Origin: an uncultured Gammaproteobacteria bacterium
Lineage (GTDB): Bacteria > Pseudomonadota > Gammaproteobacteria > PS1 > Pseudothioglobaceae
Reading direction: 5' to 3'
Assembly: GCA_913057955.1 (NCBI GenBank)
Contig: CAJXOB010000008.1
Coordinates: 1 to 43,476 of the forward strand
Length of the DNA stretch: 43,476 nucleotides
In this document: piece after piece, positions 1-7,798 of the stretch
Position numbering within the stretch: position 1 is the first letter of the stretch
Layout of the letters: each line of letters opens with the position of its first letter
Notes under the pieces: model-generated
Database searches by the model: none
What the model saw: only the letters and a program-made list of their open reading frames with translations
Told to the model about the DNA's origin: nothing
Made by a program: the position numbers and the translations under genes

Positions 1-1700
1 TTATTAATGTCATTAATTAATTGATTTCTATTTAACCCTGATGTTGATTCTTTAACTCTTGCGACGATTCTGATTTGATTAGTATCATCAGATATATGGG
101 GCTTTAAAACCTGAGATTTAGCAAATTCAGGCATATTATTTTTACCTAAAACTAACAAAAATCCGTTAGGTGCTTTGCCATCATTTGATGCCTTAAGGAC
201 TTGCATAAATGTGTCAATTGATAAAACTTTTCCAATGCTTGGTATGCCTTCGAGATACGTGTGAATTTCGTGGAAGTCATCCCTTAAGCTCGAATCTGCC
301 CAATAGGCATTAGCCATGCCATTAAAAACAATTTCTAATGGCATTGTGCCGCCAAGCTCTTTGTCAATAAGGCTTAGTCCTTGATAAATTTCCGTATCTT
401 TTTTAAAGTAGTTTATAAAGCTATTCTCTACTGAAAGTTTACTTAGACCAATGAAGGCAATAATAATAACAACAGCAAAAGTTACTAGCATTTGCTTACC
501 AAACTTGTTCGTAATATTTGCAAATTTTTGTAGCACAAAGAATTGATCTGGATGATTAGCAGCTTTGAGTTTTGGCAGGAGTGACATAAATATTGCAAAA
601 CCTATAAAAGATAATACAAAAGCTATTGTCACACCTATACTCATCATTAGTCCAAAGTCAATTACAGGCTGAACCTGACTCGAAGTTAAAGAAACAAATG
701 CAGCTATAGTTGTGATGACTGTGTAGGCACATGGTTTAATCATCTCTGTTAGTGTTTGCTTTGTTAATTCTGCTGGCGTTGCATCAGGATTTTGGTTCGA
801 TTTTTCTCTATAGCGGACCACTAGATGAATAGTAACAGATAGCGTCATAACAAGTAGAAGAGAGAAAAAATTCGCTGAAATTATGGTAACTCTCCAGCCA
901 ATGGCGCTTATTACTCCGGTCATGAAAAGAGCACCAATAATACTAATTATTATTGGAACAAGGACCCATCTGATTTTATGAAAAAAGAATGAAAGCATTA
1001 TGGACATTGCCAAAATAACAGCAAGACTAAATACTATTAAATCACTTTTGATATATTCGATTGCATCATTCCTTATCATTGGAACTCCACCCAAGAATAA
1101 GTTTGCTTCATTTCGATACTCATTCATCGTCAATCGAATATTTTCAATTATCACTTTTAAAGCTTGATCATTAATCAATACTTCTGGATTATCTGTAGAA
1201 AGGGGTATTAATAAGGCTGTTGTTTTTAGGTCTAAGCTGACTAGATTGTTGGCATAAAGTGGACTATTTTTAAATTCATTTTCAACATAGGATAGCTCTG
1301 CCTTGCCATTATCAATTGTATAAACATCACTCGCAAGCTCAATCAGAGAAAGAGGAGGAGATTGAAATAGAGAGACATCAAGTATTGATATTACTGAATT
1401 AATACCATCAATGTTGAGTAAGTCATCTCTTAGAGAGCGTAGATGAGATATTTGTTTAACGGTGAGTATAGTCTCATCATTGGCAGTGTAACTAATGACT
1501 AAAGATTCGTCAGATCCAAAAGTTTTTTGGGTATCAAAATAAAGCTCTAGGTTGTTATCTCCATCTAGCGATAATGATTCTGAAGAGGCATCAAGTGAGA
1601 AATTGTGAATTTGAAGAAATGACGTTCCAACAACAATTAAAAACAGAGTTAAAGACCAGACTGGCTTTTTAATTAAGAAGTTTAATAAGGAATCAAGCAT
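1..1700 (-). CDS. RND/MMPL-family exporter, partial (3' end beyond the left edge)
   Basis: I translated this open frame directly from the minus strand. It starts at ATG 1698-1700 (MLDSLLNFLIKKP) and runs without a stop to base 1, giving about 566 residues. It shows one N-terminal membrane helix, a periplasmic domain of about 180 residues, a cluster of hydrophobic helices of the MMPL/sterol-sensing type, and the start of a second periplasmic domain after a further helix. This half-repeat layout is typical of RND exporters of roughly 750-880 residues, so perhaps a quarter to a third is missing. Such proteins use the proton gradient to move lipids or hydrophobic compounds; the substrate cannot be read here. 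It lies 16 bases after the Pcm-like gene and is probably the last visible gene of the aceF-lpdA unit. Confidence 0.8.
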   Translation of the reverse strand, partial: MLDSLLNFLIKKPVWSLTLFLIVVGTSFLQIHNFSLDASSESLSLDGDNNLELYFDTQKTFGSDESLVISYTANDETILTVKQISHLRSLRDDLLNIDGINSVISILDVSLFQSPPLSLIELASDVYTIDNGKAELSYVENEFKNSPLYANNLVSLDLKTTALLIPLSTDNPEVLINDQALKVIIENIRLTMNEYRNEANLFLGGVPMIRNDAIEYIKSDLIVFSLAVILAMSIMLSFFFHKIRWVLVPIIISIIGALFMTGVISAIGWRVTIISANFFSLLLVMTLSVTIHLVVRYREKSNQNPDATPAELTKQTLTEMIKPCAYTVITTIAAFVSLTSSQVQPVIDFGLMMSIGVTIAFVLSFIGFAIFMSLLPKLKAANHPDQFFVLQKFANITNKFGKQMLVTFAVVIIIAFIGLSKLSVENSFINYFKKDTEIYQGLSLIDKELGGTMPLEIVFNGMANAYWADSSLRDDFHEIHTYLEGIPSIGKVLSIDTFMQVLKASNDGKAPNGFLLVLGKNNMPEFAKSQVLKPHISDDTNQIRIVARVKESTSGLNRNQLINDIN

Positions 1701-1716
1701 ATCTGGCTAGTTAAGG

Positions 1717-2370
1717 TTAAAAGGTAAATTTTACAGATGGCTCAGAACCCTTCATAAGATCTAAATGCGTTTCAAAAAGTGATTTAGATTTCCATTCATT
1801 GTCATTTAGACGAGTAACTAGCATTGCATGCATTTGATTTTTTGAGCCAACAACTACAAATAATTTTCCGTCTTGATTTAGAAGTTTTTTTAAGTCTTGG
1901 TTAATTATAGGAAGAGCACACCCAACAATAATTGAATCGAACTCACCATTCTGAAAGTTTGCAGGCAGAAAGCTTTCATGTTTAAGAGTTATATTATTTA
2001 GCTTAAGTTTGTTAATCTTGGTTTTTGCTAAGTTATGTAAATCTATATCAGCCTCAATACTTGTAACTGAATTTGATAATATTGATAGTACCGAGGTAAG
2101 ATAGCCACTGCCAGTACCAATTTCTAATACGTTTTCATGGCCTTTTAGGTCAAGGCTATCTAAAATTCTACCTTCAATTTTAGGCGAAAGCATCTTATCA
2201 GTCTTGTTAAGTGGAATTTCAATATCTGCAAATACTAGCTTCTGATACTCTTCAGGAACAAAGTTTTCACGAGGTATTTCCATTAATGCTTGATTTGCTC
2301 TCACATTGAGGCCACCCCATGGTCTTATTTGCTGTTCAATAACATTTTTTCTAGCTTGTTTAATATCCAT
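1717..2370 (-). CDS. Pcm-like methyltransferase (protein-L-isoaspartate O-methyltransferase family, divergent)
   Basis: This 217-residue protein has a class I SAM-dependent methyltransferase fold with a clear motif I, VLEIGTGSGY, at residues 81-90. The N-terminal half (QIRPWG, then IPRENFVPEEY) matches the isoaspartate methyltransferase family. The stretch that should carry the family's GQTISQP substrate loop instead reads TDKMLSPK around residues 57-64. This places it in the Pcm-like subgroup seen in some proteobacteria rather than among canonical repair enzymes. It may not methylate isoaspartate, so no symbol is given. It begins 7 bases after lpdA and is probably cotranscribed with it. Confidence 0.8.
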   Translation of the reverse strand: MDIKQARKNVIEQQIRPWGGLNVRANQALMEIPRENFVPEEYQKLVFADIEIPLNKTDKMLSPKIEGRILDSLDLKGHENVLEIGTGSGYLTSVLSILSNSVTSIEADIDLHNLAKTKINKLKLNNITLKHESFLPANFQNGEFDSIIVGCALPIINQDLKKLLNQDGKLFVVVGSKNQMHAMLVTRLNDNEWKSKSLFETHLDLMKGSEPSVKFTF

Positions 2371-2377
2371 AGTGCAC

Positions 2378-3784
2378 CTATTTTTTCTTTCTTGGAGGCA
2401 TTAAGTCTGTGATTGTGCCTTCAGCCATTTCAGCTGCGAATGCAGTAGTTTCTGAAAGAGTTGGATGGGCATGAATTGTTAAAGCAATATCACTCATATC
2501 ACAACCCATTTCAATTGCTAAGCTAGCCTCAGAAATCAAGTCACCAGCATTATTTCCACAAATACCCATGCCGAGAATCTTACCCGACTCAGCATCAAAT
2601 AAGCCCTTAGATATGCCTTCACTTCTACCTATACTTAAGCTTTTTCCAGATGCAGCCCATGGAAACACACCTTTAGTAAATTTGACGCCAGCTTCAGTGA
2701 GCTCTTTCTCAGTTTTTCCAGTCCACGCTATCTCTGGATCTGTATAAGCAACCGATGGAATTGTAAGCGCATCGAATCCAGCCTTTTGACCACTGATTAC
2801 TTCCGCTGCAACTTTAGCCTCATGTGTCGCCTTATGGGCAAGCATTGGCTGCCCAACAATGTCACCAATTGCAAATATATTGTCGATATTAGTTTTCATT
2901 TGGTTATTTGTAGAGATAAAGCCACTTTTATCAATGTTGATACCAGCTTTCTCAGCATCAATCAATAGGCCATTAGGGGTTCGCCCAACTGCAACTAAAA
3001 CTTTGTCGAATGTATCTGATTCGGGCGCATCTTTGCCTTCAAACTGAACTTTGATTCCTTTTTTTGCTGCGGTCATTTTAGTAACTTTAGTATTTAAAAA
3101 GACATTGGCATAATTCTTTTTTATTTTCTTCAATAAAGGAGTGACAATATCTTTGTCTGCCACAGGAATAATTTGTCCACCAAGCTCAACAATAGTAATT
3201 TCACTTCCAAGGGCGTCATAAATTGTAGCCATTTCGAGGCCAATAATGCCGCCACCAACTACTAGCATTCTTTTAGGTATATCATCCAACATGAGTGCAT
3301 CTGTGGAGTCCATTACCCGCTTATCCTCAAATGGAAACATTGGAAATTTTGTTACTCTTGAGCCTGTCGCAATAATACATTGCTCAAATTCAATGACTTC
3401 ATCAGTCCCATCAAGCGACACTTGATTCTTCGAAAGAAATTTTGCATAGCCCGTAATTACTTTTACTTTTCTTGCTTTGGCAAGAGCCTGAATGCCACCG
3501 GTAAGTTTGCTTACTATGTCTTCTTTATATTTCCTAACACCGTCAAGATCAATTTTAGGACTTGCAAAGGTAACCCCAAGTTGACTCGCATGCTTGGCCT
3601 CATTGATTACTTCAGCAGTGTGAAGCAGAGATTTAGAAGGAATGCAGCCTACATTTAGACAAACCCCGCCTAGAGTTTTGTAGGCTTCAACTAAGGTAAC
3701 TTCATTCCCTAAGTCGGCAGCACGAAACGCAGCTGTGTATCCACCTGGACCAGATCCAATAACTAAAACTTTAGTTTTGATCAT
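2378..3784 (-). CDS. lpdA: Dihydrolipoyl dehydrogenase (E3)
   Basis: This 468-residue flavoprotein reoxidises the dihydrolipoyl groups of 2-oxoacid dehydrogenase complexes and passes electrons to NAD+. Visible are the N-terminal FAD-binding GSGPGGYTAA, the redox-active disulfide in GGVCLNVGCIPS (Cys42 and Cys47), the NAD-binding VVGGGIIGLE, the second FAD motif FAIGDIVGQPMLAHKA, and the C-terminal HAHPTLSE with the active-site His-Glu of the partner subunit. There is no N-terminal lipoyl domain, unlike some E3 proteins. Its ATG overlaps the aceF stop by 4 bases, so it most likely serves the pyruvate dehydrogenase encoded with aceF. Confidence 0.95.
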   Translation of the reverse strand: MIKTKVLVIGSGPGGYTAAFRAADLGNEVTLVEAYKTLGGVCLNVGCIPSKSLLHTAEVINEAKHASQLGVTFASPKIDLDGVRKYKEDIVSKLTGGIQALAKARKVKVITGYAKFLSKNQVSLDGTDEVIEFEQCIIATGSRVTKFPMFPFEDKRVMDSTDALMLDDIPKRMLVVGGGIIGLEMATIYDALGSEITIVELGGQIIPVADKDIVTPLLKKIKKNYANVFLNTKVTKMTAAKKGIKVQFEGKDAPESDTFDKVLVAVGRTPNGLLIDAEKAGINIDKSGFISTNNQMKTNIDNIFAIGDIVGQPMLAHKATHEAKVAAEVISGQKAGFDALTIPSVAYTDPEIAWTGKTEKELTEAGVKFTKGVFPWAASGKSLSIGRSEGISKGLFDAESGKILGMGICGNNAGDLISEASLAIEMGCDMSDIALTIHAHPTLSETTAFAAEMAEGTITDLMPPRKKK

Positions 3785-5310
3785 AATAACATCTCCATAA
3801 TATTGCTAAGAACTTGGTTTAGTTCAGCCATAAACTTTGCCCCTTCAGCGCCATCAATGACTCTGTGGTCATATGAAAGCGCTAGTGGAATAATTGCTGT
3901 AGGCTCAAAAGAACTCCCATTCCAAACCGGCTTTATTTGAGTTCTAGAGACTCCTAAAATTGCTACTTCAGGCGCATTAATAATTGGTGTAAATTGAGTG
4001 CCGCCAATTCCGCCTAGGCTTGAAATCGTAAAACCCGCACCCTTCATTTCACTTGCCTGTAATTGACCTTCTCTAGCTCTTGAAGATATATCAGTGAGCT
4101 CTTCAGCAAGTTCAACTAATGATTTTTTACCGACATCCCTAACAACTGGAACAACTAAGCCATTTGGAGTGTCAACAGCAATGCCAAGGTTAAAGTATTT
4201 TTTTATTATTAGATTTTCACCGGTTTCATCTAGTGAGGCGTTAAAGTTAGGATGACGTTTCAAGACTTGAACGACCGCTTTCATAATAAAAATTAGAGGA
4301 CTTAATTTAATATTTCTTTCTTTTTGATGTTTACGAAACTTCTCTAATTGTTCAATATTTACTTCATCAAATTGAGTTACATGAGGTATTGAGCTCCAGC
4401 TATTTAAAAGGCGCTTTCCAGAGATTTTTTTAATTTTGGATAATGGAACTACCTCTACTTCATTGCCCGTATCACCATGAATAACGATTTGCTTTACAAA
4501 GGACTTTAAATCATCTTCCAGGATCCTGCCTTTTTTACCAGTTCCCTTAATTTTTGATAAGCTAACACCAAGCTCTCTTGCTAACTTTCTAATAGAGGGA
4601 GAGGCGTGTGAATTTGAATCAGTAGTTAAAGTAATTTCTTTTTTGGTGGCCTCTTTTTTTGGGGCCTCTATATCAATATTTGAACTCTCAATTGTTTCAG
4701 AATTAGAAGGTGCAGCTGTTTTATTTGCAGTATCTTCTGCTTGATCAGAATCACTTTCAAGGGTAAGAATGAGTTCGCCTGTAGCTATTTTATCTCCAAT
4801 CTTTACTGCAAGACTTGTTACTTTTCCTGAAAAGGGCGCAGGGATTTCCATTGTAGCTTTATCAGTCTCAAGAGTAATAAGACTGTCATTTTCGTTGACA
4901 GTATCTCCAACCTTTACTAAAACTTCAATAACATCAACGGAGTCAAAATCACCTATATCTGGTAACTCGACGTTTTTTTGTGCAGCACTAGATTTATTAT
5001 TTGAACCCTCAATTGCGTCTGAATTAGAAGGTGCAGCTGTTTTATTTGCAGTATCTTCTGCTTGATCAGAATCACTTTCAAGGGTAAGAATGAGTTCGCC
5101 TGTAGCTATCTTATCTCCAATCTTTACTGCAAGACTTGTTACTTTTCCTGAAAAGGGCGCAGGGATTTCCATTGTAGCTTTATCAGTCTCAAGAGTAATA
5201 AGACTGTCATTTTCGTTGACAGTATCTCCAACCTTTACTAAAACTTCAATAACATCAACGGAGTCAAAATCACCTATATCTGGTAACTCGACGTTTTTTT
5301 TGGTTGGCAT
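3781..5310 (-). CDS. aceF: Dihydrolipoyl acetyltransferase, pyruvate dehydrogenase E2, with two identical lipoyl domains
   Basis: This 509-residue E2 core subunit transfers acetyl groups from lipoyl-lysine to CoA. In order it has lipoyl domain 1 (about 5-80, Lys44 in ETDKATME), an acidic Ala/Ser/Asn linker, lipoyl domain 2 (about 112-187, Lys151), a second linker, the E3/E1-binding domain (about 236-272, SPSIRKLARELGVS) and the catalytic domain (about 285-509) with HRVIDG at 482-487. Residues 5-99 and 112-206 look identical in protein, and the DNA copies differ at one base. The start follows the family (MPTKKNVELPDIGD). No aceE lies upstream; the neighbouring unit is divergent. It heads the aceF-lpdA-methyltransferase-exporter run. 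Confidence 0.95.
   Translation of the reverse strand: MPTKKNVELPDIGDFDSVDVIEVLVKVGDTVNENDSLITLETDKATMEIPAPFSGKVTSLAVKIGDKIATGELILTLESDSDQAEDTANKTAAPSNSDAIEGSNNKSSAAQKNVELPDIGDFDSVDVIEVLVKVGDTVNENDSLITLETDKATMEIPAPFSGKVTSLAVKIGDKIATGELILTLESDSDQAEDTANKTAAPSNSETIESSNIDIEAPKKEATKKEITLTTDSNSHASPSIRKLARELGVSLSKIKGTGKKGRILEDDLKSFVKQIVIHGDTGNEVEVVPLSKIKKISGKRLLNSWSSIPHVTQFDEVNIEQLEKFRKHQKERNIKLSPLIFIMKAVVQVLKRHPNFNASLDETGENLIIKKYFNLGIAVDTPNGLVVPVVRDVGKKSLVELAEELTDISSRAREGQLQASEMKGAGFTISSLGGIGGTQFTPIINAPEVAILGVSRTQIKPVWNGSSFEPTAIIPLALSYDHRVIDGAEGAKFMAELNQVLSNIMEMLL
4700..5300 (-). repeat. 280-base direct repeat inside aceF (4700-4979 and 5021-5300)
   Basis: The two copies lie 321 bases (107 codons) apart. 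Reading base by base I find one difference, T at 4789 against C at 5110. The repeat covers the whole lipoyl domain plus the start of the linker. The silent sites match as well, so selection on protein alone does not explain it; recent duplication or gene conversion does. Confidence 0.95.
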
Positions 5311-5464
5311 ATAGACTAATAAATAGCTTTGTATTTTAAGCCTGTAATTATCCCAAATTTAGCTTGCGACGTGCGATAAATATCAAAATAAATTTGAATA
5401 CCAAAACTAGTTTATTTTTATATAATAAGCTAATTATTTTTTTAACTTTAAGTAAGATAATTTT

Positions 5465-6373
5465 ATGACATTAGCACTTTCTACAGATAGCCTAACCAAA
5501 ACATATTCAAACCAACTTGAAGCACTTAAAGGAATAAACCTGAGGGTAGAGGAGGGTGATTTTTTTGCGCTTTTAGGCTCCAATGGTGCTGGTAAGACTA
5601 CTGCAATTGGAATTATTTCAGGTTTATTAAAGAGCACTTCAGGCGAGGTAAGAATAAACGGTCTGGATCAAAAAAAACACGCAAACGAAGTAAAAAAAAT
5701 GATTGGTCTGATGCCTCAGGAATTTAACTTTAATCCTCACGAGCCCAATATGGAGATTCTTATAAACCAAGCTGGATATTTTGGAATTTCTCGCAGTGAT
5801 GCCAAAATTCAAGCTGAAGTACTTTTAAAAAAAATGGAATTATGGGATCGACGCTTTGATGTTGCTCAATCTCTTTCTGGTGGAATGAAAAGGCGACTAA
5901 TGCTTGCAAGGGCTCTGATGCACAAACCAAGTATATTAATTCTAGATGAGCCTACCGCAGGTGTTGATGTCGAAATTCGTAAATCAATGTGGGAGTATTT
6001 AACTCAACTAAATAACGAAGGAATGACAATTATATTAACCACTCATTATTTAGAGGAAGCGGAATCTTTATGCAGGAATATCGCAATTCTTAATAATGGT
6101 GATTTGGTTGAGCAAACCAATATGAAGAAGCTTCTTTTAAAAGCAAAGAGGCAAGTTTTAATTCTAGATACCGTGGAAAAATTAACAAATACTGTTTCGA
6201 TTGCTAATTGTGATTGTAAAATATTAGATGACACTACCTTGCAGGTTGCTCAAGGAGAAAATACTTCAATTTCAGATGTAATTTCAGGTCTGTCAGCTCA
6301 AAATATTAATGTATCCCACCTTCGTAGCACGCAAAATCGCTTAGAAGCCCTATTTTTATCAATTACTAGTTAA
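5465..6373 (+). CDS. ABC-2 type exporter, ATP-binding subunit (YadG-like)
   Basis: This 302-residue ATPase has Walker A GSNGAGKTT (38-46), the Q-loop in LMPQEF (about 82-87), signature LSGGMKRRL (137-145) and Walker B ILILDEPTAGVD (157-168), followed by the His switch TTHYLEEAE. About 75 C-terminal residues form the accessory domain usual in the CcmA/DrrA/YadG exporter group. The permease starts 8 bases downstream, so the two form one transporter. The substrate is unknown; relatives include drug, polysaccharide and uncharacterised exporters. It is transcribed divergently from aceF across a 154-base gap that must hold both promoters; I see AT-rich -10-like boxes there but no convincing pair. 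Confidence 0.9.
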   Translation: MTLALSTDSLTKTYSNQLEALKGINLRVEEGDFFALLGSNGAGKTTAIGIISGLLKSTSGEVRINGLDQKKHANEVKKMIGLMPQEFNFNPHEPNMEILINQAGYFGISRSDAKIQAEVLLKKMELWDRRFDVAQSLSGGMKRRLMLARALMHKPSILILDEPTAGVDVEIRKSMWEYLTQLNNEGMTIILTTHYLEEAESLCRNIAILNNGDLVEQTNMKKLLLKAKRQVLILDTVEKLTNTVSIANCDCKILDDTTLQVAQGENTSISDVISGLSAQNINVSHLRSTQNRLEALFLSITS

Positions 6374-6381
6374 ATATTATT

Positions 6382-7143
6382 ATGTGGATTGCTTATAAAA
6401 CAATTGTTATAAAAGAGATACTTAGATTTGTCCGAATTTGGGTTCAAACAATTGTTCCCCCCGTTATAACAACCTCACTATATTTGCTAATATTTGGCGG
6501 CTTAATGGGCGGGAGAATTGGTCAGATGCAGGGCGTTGATTATCTTAACTTCATAGTCCCTGGAATCATCCTTATGACAGTAATCATGCAGTCTTATGCC
6601 AACACAGTCTCTTCATTCTTTATGACGAAATATAATAATAGCTTTGAAGAGTTATTGGTTTCTACCACACCTAATTGGGTTATTTTGTTAGGGTTTGTAA
6701 GCGGTGGTGTTTGTAGAGGATTAACTATTGGTCTTGCCGTAACCTTTACAATATCATTTTTTGTTGAAATTCAAATTCATAGTTTTTTAGTCATAGGCGT
6801 CACCTTTTTAATAACGTCAGTTATGTTCGCTTTAGCTGGGTTTATTAATGCTGTTTTTGCGAGGACTTTTGACGACATTTCAATCGTTCCAAACTTTGTC
6901 TTATTGCCGTTAACTTATCTTGGAGGCATGTTTTATAGTATTGATATATTGCCTAGCTTTTGGAGGGGTGTGTCAATTTTTAACCCTATATATTATATGA
7001 TGGACGCCTTTAGAATGGGATTCTTAGGCATCGGTTCTGTGGAGTTATGGAAAGCTTTTTTAGTTCCTTGTATTATGATTGTTGTATTGGCACTAATAGC
7101 TAATAAGCTCTTAAGTAGGGGCGTGAGTATTAAAACAGAGTAA
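6382..7143 (+). CDS. ABC-2 type exporter, permease subunit (YadH-like)
   Basis: This 253-residue membrane protein has about six hydrophobic helices and the ABC-2 permease pattern: a conserved N-terminal region (VPPVITTSLYLLIFGGLMGGR), VDYLNFIVPGII before helix 2, and PLTYLGGMFYSIDILP in the last third, which is diagnostic of the YadH/NodJ-like group. It pairs with the ATPase just upstream. No clear terminator follows; the next gene has its own promoter about 90 bases downstream. Confidence 0.88.
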   Translation: MWIAYKTIVIKEILRFVRIWVQTIVPPVITTSLYLLIFGGLMGGRIGQMQGVDYLNFIVPGIILMTVIMQSYANTVSSFFMTKYNNSFEELLVSTTPNWVILLGFVSGGVCRGLTIGLAVTFTISFFVEIQIHSFLVIGVTFLITSVMFALAGFINAVFARTFDDISIVPNFVLLPLTYLGGMFYSIDILPSFWRGVSIFNPIYYMMDAFRMGFLGIGSVELWKAFLVPCIMIVVLALIANKLLSRGVSIKTE

Positions 7144-7235
7144 TTTAGTACCCCTATAAGTACTACTACGAAAGAGTTTTTCATAAAGTGTGTATCTAGA
7201 AAACATAAAGCACCTCCTCATACATCAAATAAAAT

Positions 7236-7264
7236 TTGGGCTTTGGTTTAAATAGACTTATAAT
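7236..7264 (+). promoter_or_regulatory. Sigma-70-type promoter for the small membrane protein gene
   Basis: A -35 TTGGGC (7236-7241), a 17-base spacer and a perfect -10 TATAAT (7259-7264) are visible. Transcription would start near 7271, leaving a leader of about 22 bases with AGGAC ahead of the ATG at 7293. The -35 region resembles that at 7760-7781. Confidence 0.6.
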
Positions 7265-7292
7265 CTAGAAACTTATTAATGACAGGACAAAT

Positions 7293-7502
7293 ATGAGTGG
7301 TCAACGAAGATTTTTAAAGTTATGGGCGAGAACTGTCGGGATGCCAATTGGCCTTAATGACGAGGATAAGCCAGAGTTTTTGCCAATAGCTCAAACAGAT
7401 GTAAAAAAAGCACTAGCTTTTAGAACATTCTGGATTGCATTACATATAGTCACCTGTGTTCTTATTATTGCTGGCAATGGAAGAACATTGGGATGGTGGT
7501 AA
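7293..7502 (+). CDS. Small predicted membrane protein, function unknown
   Basis: This 69-residue protein is not recognised. It has a basic N-terminus (MSGQRRFLKLWART), a short acidic patch (NDEDKPEF), and one hydrophobic segment at about residues 44-62, ending in GWW. It is supported as a gene by a good promoter directly upstream, an AGGAC ribosome site and codon use like its neighbours. It is followed 34 bases later by the CPXCG-type protein. It may be a single-pass inner-membrane protein; nothing in the sequence tells its role. Confidence 0.6.
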   Translation: MSGQRRFLKLWARTVGMPIGLNDEDKPEFLPIAQTDVKKALAFRTFWIALHIVTCVLIIAGNGRTLGWW

Positions 7503-7536
7503 CTAATATGAAAAAACTATTACGACTTATTTATAA

Positions 7537-7728
7537 ATGACACATAAGCTGATTACCTGTTTTTTTTGTTTTGAACAGTTTGAAGTTTCATTAGAGATCG
7601 GGACATCTTTTACTGGGAATGATGTTGAGATTTATGATTGTGAGATATGTTGTAATCCAAATAAACTCGATTATGAAGTTTATGATGGTGAAATAACCAT
7701 AAATAATGTTGGCGATGGAAATGAATGA
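7537..7728 (+). CDS. CPXCG-type cysteine-rich small protein
   Basis: This 63-residue protein carries two cysteine pairs, CFFC near the N-terminus and CEICC in the middle, followed by NPNKLDYEVYDGEI. This matches the small CPXCG-motif zinc-ribbon-like family (Cys_rich_CPXG) found in many gammaproteobacteria. The family's usual Pro and Gly in CPXCG are replaced here (CFFCF), so the first knuckle is atypical. Function is unknown; metal binding is inferred from the cysteine spacing. It probably shares the transcript of the small membrane protein upstream. Confidence 0.7.
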   Translation: MTHKLITCFFCFEQFEVSLEIGTSFTGNDVEIYDCEICCNPNKLDYEVYDGEITINNVGDGNE

Positions 7729-7732
7729 ATTT

Positions 7733-7754
7733 AGGTCAGATCTGACCTTCTTTT
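7733..7754 (+). terminator. Possible weak terminator after the CPXCG gene
   Basis: The perfect 16-base palindrome AGGTCAGATCTGACCT (7733-7748) can fold as a 6-bp stem with a 4-base loop and is followed by TCTTTT. The stem is short, and a palindrome this tight could equally be a protein-binding site for the lipocalin promoter beginning about 15 bases later. Confidence 0.4.
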
Positions 7755-7763
7755 AAACGAAAT

Positions 7764-7792
7764 TTGGACTTTAGTTCAAGTTGATATAAAAT
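7764..7792 (+). promoter_or_regulatory. Promoter of the lipocalin gene, likely giving a leaderless mRNA
   Basis: A -35 TTGGAC (7764-7769) and a -10 TAAAAT (7787-7792) are separated by 17 bases. The expected start, 6-8 bases after the -10, falls on the ATG at 7799. No Shine-Dalgarno sequence fits; the only AGG lies too close to the ATG. Confidence 0.5.
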
Positions 7793-7798
7793 AATAGG

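Noticed and set aside
4700-5300. Repeat unit considered as part of a repeat array or CRISPR
   Set aside because: Only two 280-base copies, entirely coding, without spacers of uniform length.
4769-5314. Two almost identical open frames on the plus strand opposite aceF
   Set aside because: They are the antisense shadow of the duplicated lipoyl domain; the minus-strand frame has full E2 homology.
7508-7540. 10-codon frame before the CPXCG gene (MKKLLRLIYK)
   Set aside because: Too short to support; may be a chance leader peptide.
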